Assembly: GCA_963556695.1 (NCBI GenBank)
Contig: CAUWAG010000004.1
Location: 2,542,001-2,606,000 of the forward strand
DNA from: Anthostomella pinea
Lineage: Eukaryota; Ascomycota; Sordariomycetes; Xylariales; Xylariaceae
Length of the DNA: 64,000 nucleotides
Direction of reading: 5' to 3'
The notes under the pieces were generated by a model. That model saw nothing but the letters and a program-made list of their open reading frames with translations. It was not told the DNA's origin and did no database searches. This document shows positions 11,469-24,052 of the stretch, piece by piece. Position numbers and translations under genes: made by a program. How positions within the stretch are numbered: the first letter of the stretch is position 1; each line of letters begins with the position of its first letter.

Positions 11469-12534
11469 GTTGAAAAACGCAAGGTGCTTAATTCGTTACC
11501 CTATTCCAGACGGGGCGCCTAGTGGGGATCGCGGGTTCATTCCGTATAGGAACTTTGCCTGGGCCAGTAGCGTCATTAGGCTGTACTCGAACTCCGGAGC
11601 CGTCGGTCATCTCCGAATCAGAACTCTAGAAGCGGGACTTATTCCGCATCCATGATCTGTCCCGCCAGGGCAATGGTGGCGCAGTGTCAAAAGTAGAAAA
11701 TATACCAGGCACAGGGTCTTAGTTTGCGCGACGCAGGGCATCCTTGACTACGTCCCGTCTCCACATGCAGGTTGAAGTGAAGATGATAAATCGAAAAAAG
11801 GCGTTTCTTCACCGGTTACACGCGCGCGAGATAAGGCAGAGTCATGTCAGGGTCATGTCAGGGACAAGGTCAATTGGCCTCGGAGCCTGCCAAGGATGCC
11901 CTGGAGAACGAAGAACGCCTGGAGAATGGCTGAAGAACGCCCAAAGAACGCCTCGAGATTGTCGATAGGCGAGGAATACGAATGTTTCAGTACTAAGCTA
12001 CCTGTTTAGGCAGTGCGCATAGAAGAAGGCTGCGCTTGTGGACATGATATTGGCGGCTTGCTTCGGTATAGCCACTTAGCTGTGTGGGTGGTGGCTATCT
12101 CACAGGAGGCATCGTGGAATATCATACGGAGGAAACTGTGGATAAACAGAGATTGATTAACATTGGAGGCGTACAGGTGCATTGCGCATGCACGGCGCGT
12201 GCCTGATTTGGTATCTACTAAGTGAATGTCATCAAATCATAACCATCGTCAGACACCGCAGAGTCGACAGCTTCCGATAGTTGCGACGTCATCCCTCCCG
12301 TATGCTGGGCGAACAAGTATCTACGTTGGTGGTGATTACAGACATAAGGAATCTTGTGAGAAACAGCCCGCTTTGTGGTGGTATATCGTGTCGTGGGGCA
12401 ACGTGGTATCGTAGGAACGTTTTTGCTGCTTCGTTTTCGTTCCGTCCAATGAAATAGCAACAGGAATGGAAATGGAAATCCAAACATTCCTCCACTCCGG
12501 ACCGACGCAGTGAGGGACTCATGAGACCGACTAT
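11469..12534. other. Intergenic, 3' side of C2H2 gene
   Basis: No gene or RNA recognised. A tRNA-like GGTTCATTCC near 11533 has no cloverleaf around it. The part from about 12200 is probably 3' UTR of the C2H2 gene ending at 12535. Confidence 0.4.
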
Positions 12535-14298
12535 TTACTCGTCGATCTCCTCGCCCTCGGCGTCGACATTGTCATCCTCGTCTTCATCGCTGCCCTGAAC
12601 TGGAGCCCTCCTTGGGAGTTGGCTGTTGGGCTTCAGAGGGTTCCGCAGCACCCACATGCCCTTGTCGTCTTGACTGATGATGGCGACATCGGGGCTGGCC
12701 GCCCAGTTCATGAGCGTATGGTCATTGTCTCCCCCGAACTTCAATGGCGGCTCGGCGCCGGTGGAAGCCTTCTCCAGATGCTTTGCGACGTGTTCCATGC
12801 GGTCGTCCCACGCATTTGGGCCGTCGAACCGGATACTGCAGTTGATAGCCGGACATCGCATGTGGCCTGGGAGCTGACATCTGGTCTTGCATGCCTCTTC
12901 TTGGTGGGCGCGCACCTGCTCGTCCCACCCAGGGATGGACTTCTTCTGCTTGACTTGCTTCTTGAAGCTCGAGGGAATATGCATACGTCGAAGATGCTGT
13001 GTGTACAAATCTTTTCGGTTAAAGATCGTCCCGTTCGGGAGGGTCGATGTAGCGTTGGGATGGCAGCGAGACGAGTTGTTGCGGTTGCGGGCGGAAACGG
13101 TCGACTTGCTCGTGGCGTTATTCGACACCTTCGCACATTGGTCTTGTTGGCAAACCCAGTAGTTGAGGATGAGATGCTGGGAACAGCAATGCCGTTTCCA
13201 TTCGTTCTTGCTGGCAAATGTAGAAGGACAGCCCGCGAACTCAAAGACACAAGTAAACGGTCGCGTGTGTTGCTTCTTGATGTGCGACTTGAGGCCATTC
13301 TCGTCTTTGAAGAAGAGCTTGGGACAGTCAGAGCATGGAAATTGCCCCCTGGTCCCTTGGATTGCTGGCTTGGCCGGCGTCTGGATAGTCCTGGAGTCGT
13401 CCGGTTCCAGCTTGATCCTCTTAGTCTCCGCGGTCGGTTGCAGGGTGCTGGGTCGTTTGCGATTCTTCGTACTGTGATTCGACCGGGTGGCAGCGCGCCT
13501 TGGCTTCTTGTTTGGCTCATACTCATCGTCATCCTCGTTCTTCAGGTTGAATGGTTCAATATCACCAGATATAGCATCATCTTCAGCTTCGATAGGATGG
13601 TAGGTCTTGTCGGCGTCAGGAATGCAGATTTCCTCTTTCACCTCTGGTGTGAGGCTTTCAGGGCTCAAGTGTCTCGGTACTTGATATTGCTCGGCGCTGT
13701 TACATTGGTCGATACTCGCGTTACTACTGTCGCTTGACATGCTGTAGGTCCTTGTGGAGAGGTCGGACCTGAACCTGGCCTCCTCGTAGTAGCTAGGTGG
13801 TGTCTCTTGGTAAGGGTTGACATCAATTGGTTTCACAAAAGCATCAGCCAGACCGGTGAACTCGTAGAGCTGGACCTGGGTGCTGCAGTTGTCGTATTGA
13901 GTGGAATATGGAGACATTGGGGCATCCGTTGGTGTCGACGGCGAATGGACCTGGCAATAATCGGACTCCCTTGGCGGGCTGAGTGCGCTGCTGCACGTCG
14001 ATGACGGGTGCGAGTACGACGGCGAGTGTTGCCGCTGAAGTAGAGAAGAAGGGAATGGGGCTACAGTCCCTGGGAGAACTGGATCAGCCATCGGATACCC
14101 GAAGAACGACGACTTGTTGCTGTCTGTCAGGTAACGCTGCATCTGTGGTGGATTCCAATGAACTGGGAGGGTGCCTGGCGAAGCCGAACGTTTGAGACTT
14201 GGATCAATGACTCCATCCATTGGAAGGTCCATTTCCGGACTGGCAATGTAGATGGGATAGGACATCTGATCCGGGTAGGGAATATGACGAAAATCCAT
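12535..14298 (-). CDS. C2H2 zinc-finger protein, probable transcription factor
   Basis: Single exon, 587 residues, from ATG 14298 (MDFRHIPYPDQ); the frame extends upstream only to non-ATG codons. The N-terminal half is Ser/Pro/Gln-rich and low-complexity, as in activation regions. An acidic segment with basic clusters (NKKPRRAATR, KNRKRP) sits near residues 275-310, a likely nuclear signal. The fingers follow: C322-C325-H339-H344; C350-C357-H370-H375 (FASKNEWKRHCCSQH); a long-spacer finger C383-C388-H435-H440; and C482-C487-H503-H507. The C terminus is an acidic tail. The FASKNEWKRH...QH finger is shared with the gene at 21402-24052, so both belong to one fungal family. DNA target unknown. 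Confidence 0.85.
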   Translation of the reverse strand: MDFRHIPYPDQMSYPIYIASPEMDLPMDGVIDPSLKRSASPGTLPVHWNPPQMQRYLTDSNKSSFFGYPMADPVLPGTVAPFPSSLLQRQHSPSYSHPSSTCSSALSPPRESDYCQVHSPSTPTDAPMSPYSTQYDNCSTQVQLYEFTGLADAFVKPIDVNPYQETPPSYYEEARFRSDLSTRTYSMSSDSSNASIDQCNSAEQYQVPRHLSPESLTPEVKEEICIPDADKTYHPIEAEDDAISGDIEPFNLKNEDDDEYEPNKKPRRAATRSNHSTKNRKRPSTLQPTAETKRIKLEPDDSRTIQTPAKPAIQGTRGQFPCSDCPKLFFKDENGLKSHIKKQHTRPFTCVFEFAGCPSTFASKNEWKRHCCSQHLILNYWVCQQDQCAKVSNNATSKSTVSARNRNNSSRCHPNATSTLPNGTIFNRKDLYTQHLRRMHIPSSFKKQVKQKKSIPGWDEQVRAHQEEACKTRCQLPGHMRCPAINCSIRFDGPNAWDDRMEHVAKHLEKASTGAEPPLKFGGDNDHTLMNWAASPDVAIISQDDKGMWVLRNPLKPNSQLPRRAPVQGSDEDEDDNVDAEGEEIDE

Positions 14299-17200
14299 CT
14301 TCACGGAGTTCTCTTGAAGCTCGTGTGGTGTGTGAGATAGAAATGTATGTAACGCCTCCTTTGTATGGAGTTTGCACAAGTCCTAGTAGCAAGCCTTCAG
14401 GGGCTTTTAGTCAAACGAGTTGTAATCAAGTCCACTAACCCGGCGCCGTATCCTGACCGGGCTTAATTCCGGGTCTGTTTGGCGAAGACAAGTATCGAAT
14501 GGGGGCCAATCCTCTGGAGCAGGTGTTGGTGATGTGAGAAAGCTCAGAAGAGCTCGATGTGAACAATGGGATTCCGTGGGGTATAAGTCAGACTTATGGA
14601 AGGAGACGATAATGTTCCATATGTGAAGAAAGTCACTTCGTAGGCAGCAAGGAGGCGAAGCAACCAGTTTGAAGCACTTTGCTTCGGGGTTTATCAAGCG
14701 AGCCATCGAGGACAGCCAACTTAATTAATCCTCTACCGCTGTGTTGGGCATCTCATCCCTCTCCCACTCTCCCCCTCTTAGAACCCACGCGGAGCCGCAC
14801 ATGATGTACCTTTGTACCAATCTGTGCCAAGTGTGGCCGTGGCTGGGGGCCGCTGCGGCCGTCGTTGCTTTTTCTGTCCACCCCGGCAGCGTAACATGTG
14901 CAAGCACACCGCTGGCATGTTGGACCTGTGGACTTGTATGTACCGAATGTTGATCTCTGGTGCAAGGCACCAAATGGGCCAAACACCCAAGTACTAGATA
15001 CCTCGCCTTGGGCGAACCATTTGCAAGTGGTGCGCGGACCAGCTGGAGTTGCCCTTCCATTTGAGGCGCCTTTATCTCTAAAACCCGCCGACAACGCCAA
15101 CGGGCTAGGCTTCTGGCATGGTAATCCTGGTGTGATTCAGAACAAGGCATCGAACATCCGAAGTTGTGAAGAATGATCCTGTGCGTGGCTTGGGAGATGT
15201 GGGAGAACTCGTGGATGGCAGAGACCGAAGGAAGTGGAGAAACACCAGCGATAACTTCCGGTGAGGCGGACGGAGAGGCACGAAGACACCGGACACCAAG
15301 GCAACATTCCCCCAGCGTCAGAAACGAGGGACATGTTCGACCGTCACGTAGCCACCCTCGTGTCCTCTGAGAAGAGCCTCAAGATTTGCGGTAGTGTCGA
15401 GATTGCCTCTCAATTTGTGACGATGGTCGCCCGGCTTCAGTGTAGGATTGCCTGCTCCTTGGACGCTCCGCCCGGGTCCAGACCAATCATAGGCACGGCG
15501 GAAGTAATGTCGCATGACATTTTAGCGACACAATGCCCTCTGGTGACGCCAACCAGTAAAATATGGGAATAGAGTGGTTGTGGCAAGTGGCTGACCGCTA
15601 CCTGATGCCGCTGGGCATGAGGGGAACAGGGAGCCAGGACAACGAGCCTGGAGGAGGAAGACACTTGGAGGGCGTACCTAGGACATGGCGCGATTCCTCA
15701 AAAGTCGGACACCTTCGTATCGTCGCCGATCACGTAATTTGGAGTACTTGCATGCACACCACAACCAACAGGCCGGGTGCCTGGGTGCCCGTACATGTAT
15801 CCATAACCATAGGTACTTCATACCCAAATCCATGGTCGGCTAATGGCCAATCCATGGGCGAGTCACCAACATACTGCCAACTGGTCAGTGGTTCCGCTCG
15901 GGATTTGCACCAAACAGCGCACCAACACACCAACGTCAGAGCTGAATGGCAAATGCGCAACGGGCGGCTATGGTTCGATAGCACTGGCAGTCTGTCCCGC
16001 TTCCGGGGATTCGCTGACGATCGCAACTTCTCTGGGCATGATCTATCTTGGTGCGAACGTGGGCAGCGCGTCTGCATCCTCGCAAGGACCTGCTTGGGGA
16101 AATGGGGGCCACGCGGAGAGGCCGTGGACGTGGAGGCCGTTTGTTTCGTTTCCATGTATCGAAGGGGGGACGCGGTGCAGGTGCTGTCACTGACACTCTG
16201 CTGTGTGCTTGTGAGTTGTGACCACTGACGGGACGTTGAGGTTTAGCGGGGCCCGGGGAGGGGCACAGACGGGGGGCGGGAGTCGGCATCAGGCTCCAGG
16301 CAGCTGCCAGGCAACCGCCCGACATCGATTGTCCTGGTCCGTGCCTCACCGAGTTTGGCGTCTTCGTTTCGAAGTTCGAGGGCCGCCGTCACTCGTGACT
16401 CCACCAAAAGAAGGCATCCAGACAGCTCCACCAGCACACCCCCCCCGTCGCCTGTCTGCAACGAATCGCACCCATTCATGACTCACGAGCCACGTCGCTG
16501 TTGCGACGTCTGGTATAGGCGCACCAGGAGGTAGACATGAGGTTATTCCAGTCAGTCATGCCCTGTTAAGACACCGACACGCGGGACAGGGTTGCCGGAC
16601 TGCCTGATCACCACGGGCAAACAACCAGCCAACCAACACACCAACCAACCTCATCTACACGTTGCCTGAGATTGCTACCGCTTGGGTGTTATTCATGCGG
16701 GTGCCTCGTCTGATTGCCATTCTTTCCATTGATGCACACTCCAGACTACCATCTTGAATTGCGGTCAACGATTTGGCATACTGCTAGACCTATCCTCTTT
16801 CCTCTTCAACGGGAACGGGCGATAGATTCATGCAGCATCGCTGTTGCCCGAATCACCATGACAATCCCCGCGACGTTGGGGGCCTAGCAGGCGATTGGCC
16901 TGAACCGCTGGTGGACTTCCCATTATGATATCCAGTGCCCCGGAGCTGCCCCATATCGATAAGGGAATCGGCACTTGACAACGACTATGGCAGTCTCTTC
17001 ACGCCTTGTCCACTGTGATTGGCCAGTGTTGAGTATCACAGACATCTCTCTCCATCACAGCCCCCATCATGTATGGGACTATTCTGCACCTAAGTGGCTG
17101 TGCGCGCAAGTGCATCGTTGAATCGCGTTCCCGTCCCGGTAAGTGATGCTGAGCCTCCCCAGCACATCCAACATGTGCGGGAGAGATGTTCCAAGGTCTC

Positions 17201-20200
17201 ATCGGAATCACACTTTCTGGCCCTCGTCTTCACTTTGCATGTTGGGGGGGTATTTTGGGCCTGCTTGAGGTGGACCTGTGTTCCTTGCCTTTCCTGCAGG
17301 TCCTGCCCCATTGAGGCCGAGTCACCTATCTAAGCGCCACCTCGAGGGCAATTAGCAGTAGAGCTCCTGTTACACAGCTAGTACGGTGGCTCCACGGGTC
17401 GTCGGTCCCAACCACACCGGTTTCGATCTACACTGCATCACCGGGCCTCTGTTAATAGACCATCTTGTCCTTACGATCAAGCGAATCGAGGGCCACAACT
17501 CTGTACGCATATTTCTCCAAGATGCCTGCCGACGTTGTCGTGCAGCGCCGGTGCTGCCGCGTCACCATGCTGGTGATCATGTCGACACAGATATGCCGAC
17601 GAGTGTGTCTTGTGGATGGTTCTCCCGCCTATGAGGCTCAAAACTCCAATAATACGACGTCGCGCTTACGTCGAGACCGGCCTGCGTGAACTGTCGAAAA
17701 TTTTCGCTGCTGAGGAGGCTCTGTGGGGTAACATTATGACGCGGAGTTGTCTATTCCAAAGGTGCCGTGCAATGAGACGAGGGCTCTTGTCGAGCTCGAT
17801 ACCACCCAAAGAAAGCAGTCAAGAATTGTGACGAATGGGTAGTATGCGAGACGTTGACAGATTGTCCCTCGTCCTGTCTCTGATCACTGGCAACCATACA
17901 CATCAAACCTTGGATTTGCCGCGGTGAAGGACCCTGCCTCGATGCTGCTTCGAAGCGGCCGGCACTCACATGTTGTTGGTGCAACCAACAGCAACCAACA
18001 CCTTCGGAATCGTCTTAGGTATGACCAACTTCCCCACGCACAGGATGCTACCTCACGATCGGCCTGGAGCTGTATGGTACTTATCTATGTTATCTTTCAG
18101 TGGTAGTAAGAAGCTTGTTTCCGGATAATAACGGCGACGTTTCCGGGGATGCGACGATGACAAGGAAGTAAAGCGGTTGGGAGCGTACCAACAATACCAG
18201 TGACGATCACGAGGCCGGGCCAAAACCACTTTCTCTTCTTCATCGCATCCTTATCATCGTCCGCACATATCCGCGCTCTTTTCATCATCTCCACTCTCTT
18301 CCTCAATGACGATCCAACCCCTATTGTCCATGCCCCCTTTAGTAATCGATCGACGGCCCCTGTAATAGAACAGCACGTCGTTTCAGATGCACAAGGCCAC
18401 GAGATAGACCTAAAACTACAGCAAAGATCAGCAGTACCAAGTAGAGGACCATTGAATGCTTGTTAGGACCCATGATTGAAGAGTGGCCCCTGAGTCTCAC
18501 TGAATGGACGCAGAGTGGCCCGGAACGGGAGCCATCTCCGGCCTGTGTCTCCCGTGACAGACCTATTTATAACATATACGTAGCAAGCTGCACTATAACC
18601 CAAGACTCCCTGCCGGACACGTGCGAAAATAGCGTATTATGTGCATCGTGGATGTGCCAGTGATTGACAGTCCGTTCTAGGTCTGACTGCCTCGTCTTCC
18701 AGATCAACAGTTGATCCATTCGCATCGAGCGTCTCTCGCTACCTTCCGCAGCGGATCTACTCCCTCCAGATTTAGAAACACTGCGAGCTCAACACGGATC
18801 AAACTCTCTCAAACTAGCCAACTAGCTACCTCGGAGTCCTAGATAGACACAATATCCTACCTATCAGCGTCCCGTGTGCCGCCCCCTCGAACGCCACCAT
18901 TGCTCCCTCTGAAGCGTTACACCGCGTCAGCCAGCGAGCCAGAGCTGACCACCATCTCACCCTATCTGTCAGTCGGTCCAAGACATCCAGGACCAGCGGT
19001 GGACTGACTGGTCTGGGTAGACCCGTGATCCTACCCTACCCCCCTCGGCACCACGCGCTGTCGACCTTGCCTGCCTGCCCCTGAGCGATGAGCAAATGCC
19101 CGACCACCCGGATACACAAGCACGCCCATTAGCCCACAGACGCGCTCCTCTCATGCATCAAAGGGGCAGGTATCAGAGAAGGATCTAAAACGCGACGGTG
19201 CTCATTTCATCTCTACCAAGGTTTGGCCCTCGCTTCTTGTGGTTGGTGTTACACCTCTCCTACCTCTGGCTGGCCGGTCTCGTGCGGCCTACGTCGTGCG
19301 TGCCAACCAACAAACCGTCGCAGCTATCTACTGCCCTACTTTTGATTACGAACTCACTCAAGTCAGAGGCCGGCCAACCATCATAGGTACCTCGGAACCT
19401 GCACCGGCTGCTTCCTTCGCACACCCCGGACGAGCTGGAGAACGCCAACCCGTTGCTGTATCTGGTAGCATCGCAGCAGCAGCAGCAGAAAACATGGGCC
19501 TTGCATTTGCATTCTCCCACCCTCATCCACCCACCCCCTTCCACCCGTGCCCTCATCTCAACACACACGTAAGAGGCACAGCACAGATGTGAAGCATGGT
19601 CCTTGCATCCCTTCCCGATCTCCCTCACCCTCACTCTGACCCGCCATCAAGCATGGTCCTTACCTTATTTCCTCGCCGCGCTGTACATCGGCTCTCTGCT
19701 TCCCCAAACCAACGTACGATTTCAATCTACTCTGGTGTTCCACCGCGTCTTCCTTCCACTCTGTCTACCTAACTTAACCTATGTATGTGTAGCGCTGGCT
19801 CGTCGGAGCCGTCAGCCAATCTGCCTGTGACCCCTGGAAAGCGCGTAATCACGTTCACCTCGTTTTCGTTTGGTGGTTTTTTTTCCACTTTGCCCTAGGC
19901 AGCACGTAGGACTTTCTCTCTTCGCTCTCTTCACCTTTCCACTTCCTCACACCTCCAGTCCCTACTTTCTGGTCGCTTAGCGACTCTTTGTTATGCGTAG
20001 TATCCACAATTCGCTTCGCTTCGAGCCGGAGGATCTACTCTGATGTCCCACAGCGTCTTCCTTCCATATGTCTATGTGTATGTCAATGTGTAGCGCTGGC
20101 TGGCCGGTGTCCTCGGCCAAGCTGTGACCCCTGAAAAGCGCGTAATCACGTTTACGTCCTCGATATTACGTTTCAAGTTTGCCATGGGCAGTACGTATGA

Positions 20201-21401
20201 CTTTTCTCTCTTATCTCTCTCACTTTCTCTCTGTTTCCCCTTCGCATTTGTCCCTTCCTCACACCTCCAGTTCATACTCCCTCCCCCTTGACTGCTACCT
20301 AGTCTTCGTCACACGTCACATCTCAAAATTCGCTTCGAGCCGAAAGGATTCCAACACCACGAGTCCCATGATGGACCTCGTGCGTACGCGCCCCCTGCAG
20401 CACCGGCCTGCCTCGCCTCCCCTTTCCTTTCGCTGATCTCGGGATCCTACTTCCCACTCGACGGAGACCCTATCCTACCCTAGCCTGCCATCAAACAGCA
20501 GATATGCCCTGCGCCATTGCGGCGTTGTGGAGGTGAAGAAAGTGCACTTTCAGCTGGGCCTGCACGTAGATAGATAGGCGAAGGTGGTTTCGTGTTTCCC
20601 TTGGAGGAGAGCAGATTAGATGAGAGGAGAGTGCCGTTGAATGTTTACTACCTATGCGTCATTGTGATCTTGATTCCCCTGCCTACCTAGGTGTGTAAGC
20701 TCCTGGGGATGTAGTAGTTACCGGGTCTAGACATCCCAATCGTTCCGTTCCATTCTGATTCGTTTCGTTTCGTTTCGTAGGACTGCGGCGGGGGCGACTG
20801 TACGGTCAGCCTATGGCTCAGGTGCCGCGTTGGAGACGCTCGTCTAATCAGGCCGTCGTATGGACAGCAAAGTGACTGGGTTAACCAAATAAAGAGTCGA
20901 TAGCCCAGACTGCGTAGTCTGCATGCAGCAGCTATGGGATCCATCTAGTGAATTGCATTGCATGCTTGCCAAGTCTTCCGAGCGAAAGCGTAGTTGGTTC
21001 AGACGCACGTGGGAATCGGATCACGCCATTTATGAGATTGGCGTCAGGTACACAGGCAAGCGGTCGTATTGACGCATGGCAAGCATGACAACAACGCTAC
21101 GCCGCGTCGCATGTTTGACTTGATCAAGGGTGCATACAATGCGTTAGGCTCACAGGCTTTATCACGGGCCGAGCATGAAGCTCCTGAGTTTTGAGGTCAT
21201 GGTTGATTTGTATTGCAGCCCGGCGATGGACTGATATGGTCTGGTTTGGGGTATAAGAATGTAGAAAAAACCAACTCCTGTGGTATACTCCTAGGAAACC
21301 CATATGCAAAAACTGTATGACTTCATGAATAAGAACAATTGTCGCAGAATACATGTTCACAAGCGAAGTCCATGCACTGACGACTTGTGGCAGACATGAT
21401 C
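14299..21401. other. 7.1-kb stretch without a recognised gene
   Basis: Mixed composition, not AT-rich and not transposon-like. Short open frames occur on both strands but none has domain features, codon continuity over splice sites or a recognisable family. It holds pyrimidine-rich tracts (19.9-20.3 kb), the 310-bp duplication described separately, and the upstream region of the C2H2 gene at 12535-14298. A long regulatory region, long UTRs or noncoding transcripts are possible; I cannot choose between them. Confidence 0.4.
19733..20350. repeat. Imperfect tandem duplication, about 310 bp
   Basis: Copy A is about 19733-20038 and copy B about 20039-20350. Blocks shared in the same order: GCGTCTTCCTTCCA, TGTGTAGCGCTGGCT, TGTGACCCCTG, AAGCGCGTAATCACGTT, TTCCTCACACCTCCAGT and ATTCGCTTCGAGCCG. 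Copy B has an intron-like GTACGTATG (about 20188) ... CACCTCCAG (about 20270). Confidence 0.75.
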
Positions 21402-24052
21402 TCATGACATTGACACTGGATAAGTCGTTAGATCGTATCCAACAGCGGTGGGAAACTTCCTTACGCAGTAATATCGGCGCGCAGCTTTGGCCCTCTTCGA
21501 GGTGCTGTGGGCAGAACCGTCCTCTCTTTTCCGTTTCGACTTCGACGAGTGAAGACGCGGCCTCTCGTCTTTCGCAGAGTAGCGAACATTGGTAATGGTT
21601 GCGGGCGGTGGCGGAGGGGAGGAGACATCGCTGGAATCATCCGAATCAACCGATTCCACTCGCGGGTTGGCAGGGTCTACGTTCTTCCACTCGCTGATCT
21701 CTCTCTGCGCTTGGTTGTTGCGGCCCGAGAAGTGGTCATCGATATGGTTAAATCGTTCAGCCCAAGCCTGAAGTCCTTTCTGGGTGATCGCAATGATCTT
21801 CTGGCAGAACCCGCACCAAAAACGAGCTTCGCAGTTTCGGCCAACGCGACAGGTCTCAAGCTTGACATCCAGGACATTTGGGTCATTGATGTGATGCTCT
21901 TTGCTGAGATGGCCCCTGAACAGTTCGCGCCGGTGGCTGACTTTCCCACATGGCTCGACCAGTCTATCATGCTTCTCATCACATTTCCACATCTCCAACA
22001 TGAAGTGTTGACTGTTCTCGTGGCGCTTCCAATCATTCTTGCTGCCAAACTTCTTGGTGCAGCCCTGGAAGGTGCAGCCGTATGGTTTCTCGTGCCTCTT
22101 CTCGTGTTTCCTGAAAACGTCAGCTTCAAAGGTTTCAAGGGAAACGAGGACAGGACACACTTCAATTCGCACTTTCGGGCGAATTTCTTAGTACATTGGG
22201 GCTCCGAGCATGCATAACCGTGCCCTGGACCTGATACAGAACTGGATTTCGCTTTCGAATCCTCGAATTCCTGTGGAGTTTCCTTCTTGTATCCAAGTGA
22301 CTCGAGGACACCGCTTTCGAGGCTGTCAAGGAATTGCTTCAGCGCTGCTTGGTTTTTCGGGTCCACGGCTGCGGGCGTTGATTTAGCATGATCGTGACCA
22401 TCAGGCTCATGAGGGGCATCAGCCTTGTCATCTGCTTCCAGGGCGCATTCCGATTGTCCGTCGGTCTTGAAAGCAACTCCTGAGGATGCACTGGGACAGG
22501 TCCGAGGTTCACTTGATCTGGCCATCCCGCTGTGGCTGAAAGAACTGGAAACGGTGACCCACGGCTCGTCCTCGGCTTCCCTAGAGTAAGGGCTTCGATT
22601 ACTTCCTCCGCAAAGGCCTTGCTCATAGACATCATCCTGGTCTGTATCCCCATCATGCGGGGTCGAGATTGGTTGAAGTGTCGGCTTGCACGTCTCCGTA
22701 CTGAGTTCGTCATTATCCTGGGGCACCAAAGATGCTGAATCAGCACTGGATATATCCAGAGGGGGGAAATCCCTAGGTGGATCGGCCAACGACAGAGCCT
22801 CGTCCGCTTGAATCTGGCTCAGCGGTTGCGCCGCATTCATCCTTCTGGAAAGATCGATGATTGGACTCTGGTTCGTCTCCCAAAAGTGCGGCGGATAGCT
22901 CGGGTGCTCAGTGGTGGCAAATGCACTATATTGGCCATACCCCTGAGCACGGTCTTCCTTGGGTACATCGGCATCCTCGTTGGAATGGAGCGCATGACTG
23001 ATAGTGTTGTTAGGATAAGGTAGTCCTTCACTTCGAGAACAACGGTCACTTACTTGTACACGTAGGCCTCCAGGCCTTCATCTGACATGTTCTCTATACG
23101 ATGAACCCGCTTCAAATGGGCTTTAAAGTTATCCGCTCGGGGCCAAAGCTTTGGAGGTGCCTTGTTCTTGCAGGCGCCATGTTGACATATATAGCGACTG
23201 CCGGCGGAGAGGGTTGTCGGATGTACGCTTCGTTTGTGCCTGTCCAGATCGTTGTTCGTGCTGAAACCCTCGCTGCGAGGACAATCTTCCACATCGCATT
23301 TGAACGGTTTCGTATGTCTCTGCTTATGTTTCCTAATGATGACATGTATAAGTAGAGGCTCTGGTTGCTAACGGGACAGCTCTCATGGGAAGATCTCACT
23401 TCAGCTCCGAATTCGTCCTCAGTGGCTTCCCACAGGTCTCGCAGAGAAAAGCGGGCTCAACGTGAATATGACGGTCACGAATGGGTCCTTGGGGTTGGCC
23501 CCATGTGTGTCCCGGGTTCATTCCATTCTTCTGCAACATCTCCGGTCCAAAGGCTTGGAAATTTAAATCGCCCATACCTCCAATGAGCCTTTGAGTCTCG
23601 GGATTCCTATCAAACGATTCCTCACAGACAGACCCATTGGCAACGCTATGCCTGGGGTTGTAGCTTCCATATCCAGAATCCGAGGGAATGACTCCGGTCG
23701 CAGTATCGCACTCGGACGGCACGAAACTCTCGCGATATTGACCGGGGAAAGCAAGCGAATTGGCTCGCATATTGGAGGCCATAGACTGAGCTCTAGGGTC
23801 ATCTTGGCCAGATGTTAGCCCTTGGGGGATCCATGGGCCGTCGTTTCTCTCATACCATAGTGAGAGGGGGGTCTCAACGGCGGCGCCGCCCCTTGAAGAC
23901 CCTTCACTGGAAATGGGGATAGTCATGTTCATGTCCAATCCGGCAAGATCCTGGCGGGCAAAGGCCACAGACATCTCAAGGGGATGTCGATGAGCCTCCA
24001 AGTTGGATGCACCGGAAGACGCGAGTGAAGTCAGAGCCAGACGGTCGGCCAT
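21402..24052 (-). CDS. C2H2 zinc-finger transcription factor, two finger clusters
   Basis: Four exons: 24052..23400, 23332..23054, 22997..22161 and 22110..21402, giving 825 residues. Introns are 67, 56 and 50 nt with standard ends (GTGAGA/TTAG; GTAAGT/TCAG with a CTAAC branch; GTGTGT/TCAG with CTGAC), all phase 2. The N terminus is Ser/Gly/Pro-rich. A first cluster has fingers C204-C207-H220-H224, C230-C235-H250-H255 and one with CQHGACKNK...HLKRVH. A Ser/Asp-rich linker of about 280 residues follows. The second cluster has C574-C579-H592-H596, C602-C607-H620-H625 (FGSKNDWKRHENSQH) and an unusual Cys/His region with RFNHIDDHF. The C-terminal part is basic (SKSKRKRED). It resembles the intronless gene at 12535-14298. 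Probable nuclear regulator; target unknown. Confidence 0.85.

Noticed and set aside
11500..11560. tRNA-like T-arm (GGTTCATTCC)
   Set aside because: No matching acceptor, D or anticodon stems around it; the arm itself pairs poorly.
12619..13737. 372-codon plus-strand frame
   Set aside because: Lies entirely antisense to the C2H2 gene, whose fingers are clearly in the minus-strand frame.
15563..16228. 221-codon frame on the plus strand
   Set aside because: Composition is not protein-like, an opposite-strand frame of similar size overlaps it, and no family or splice signals support it.
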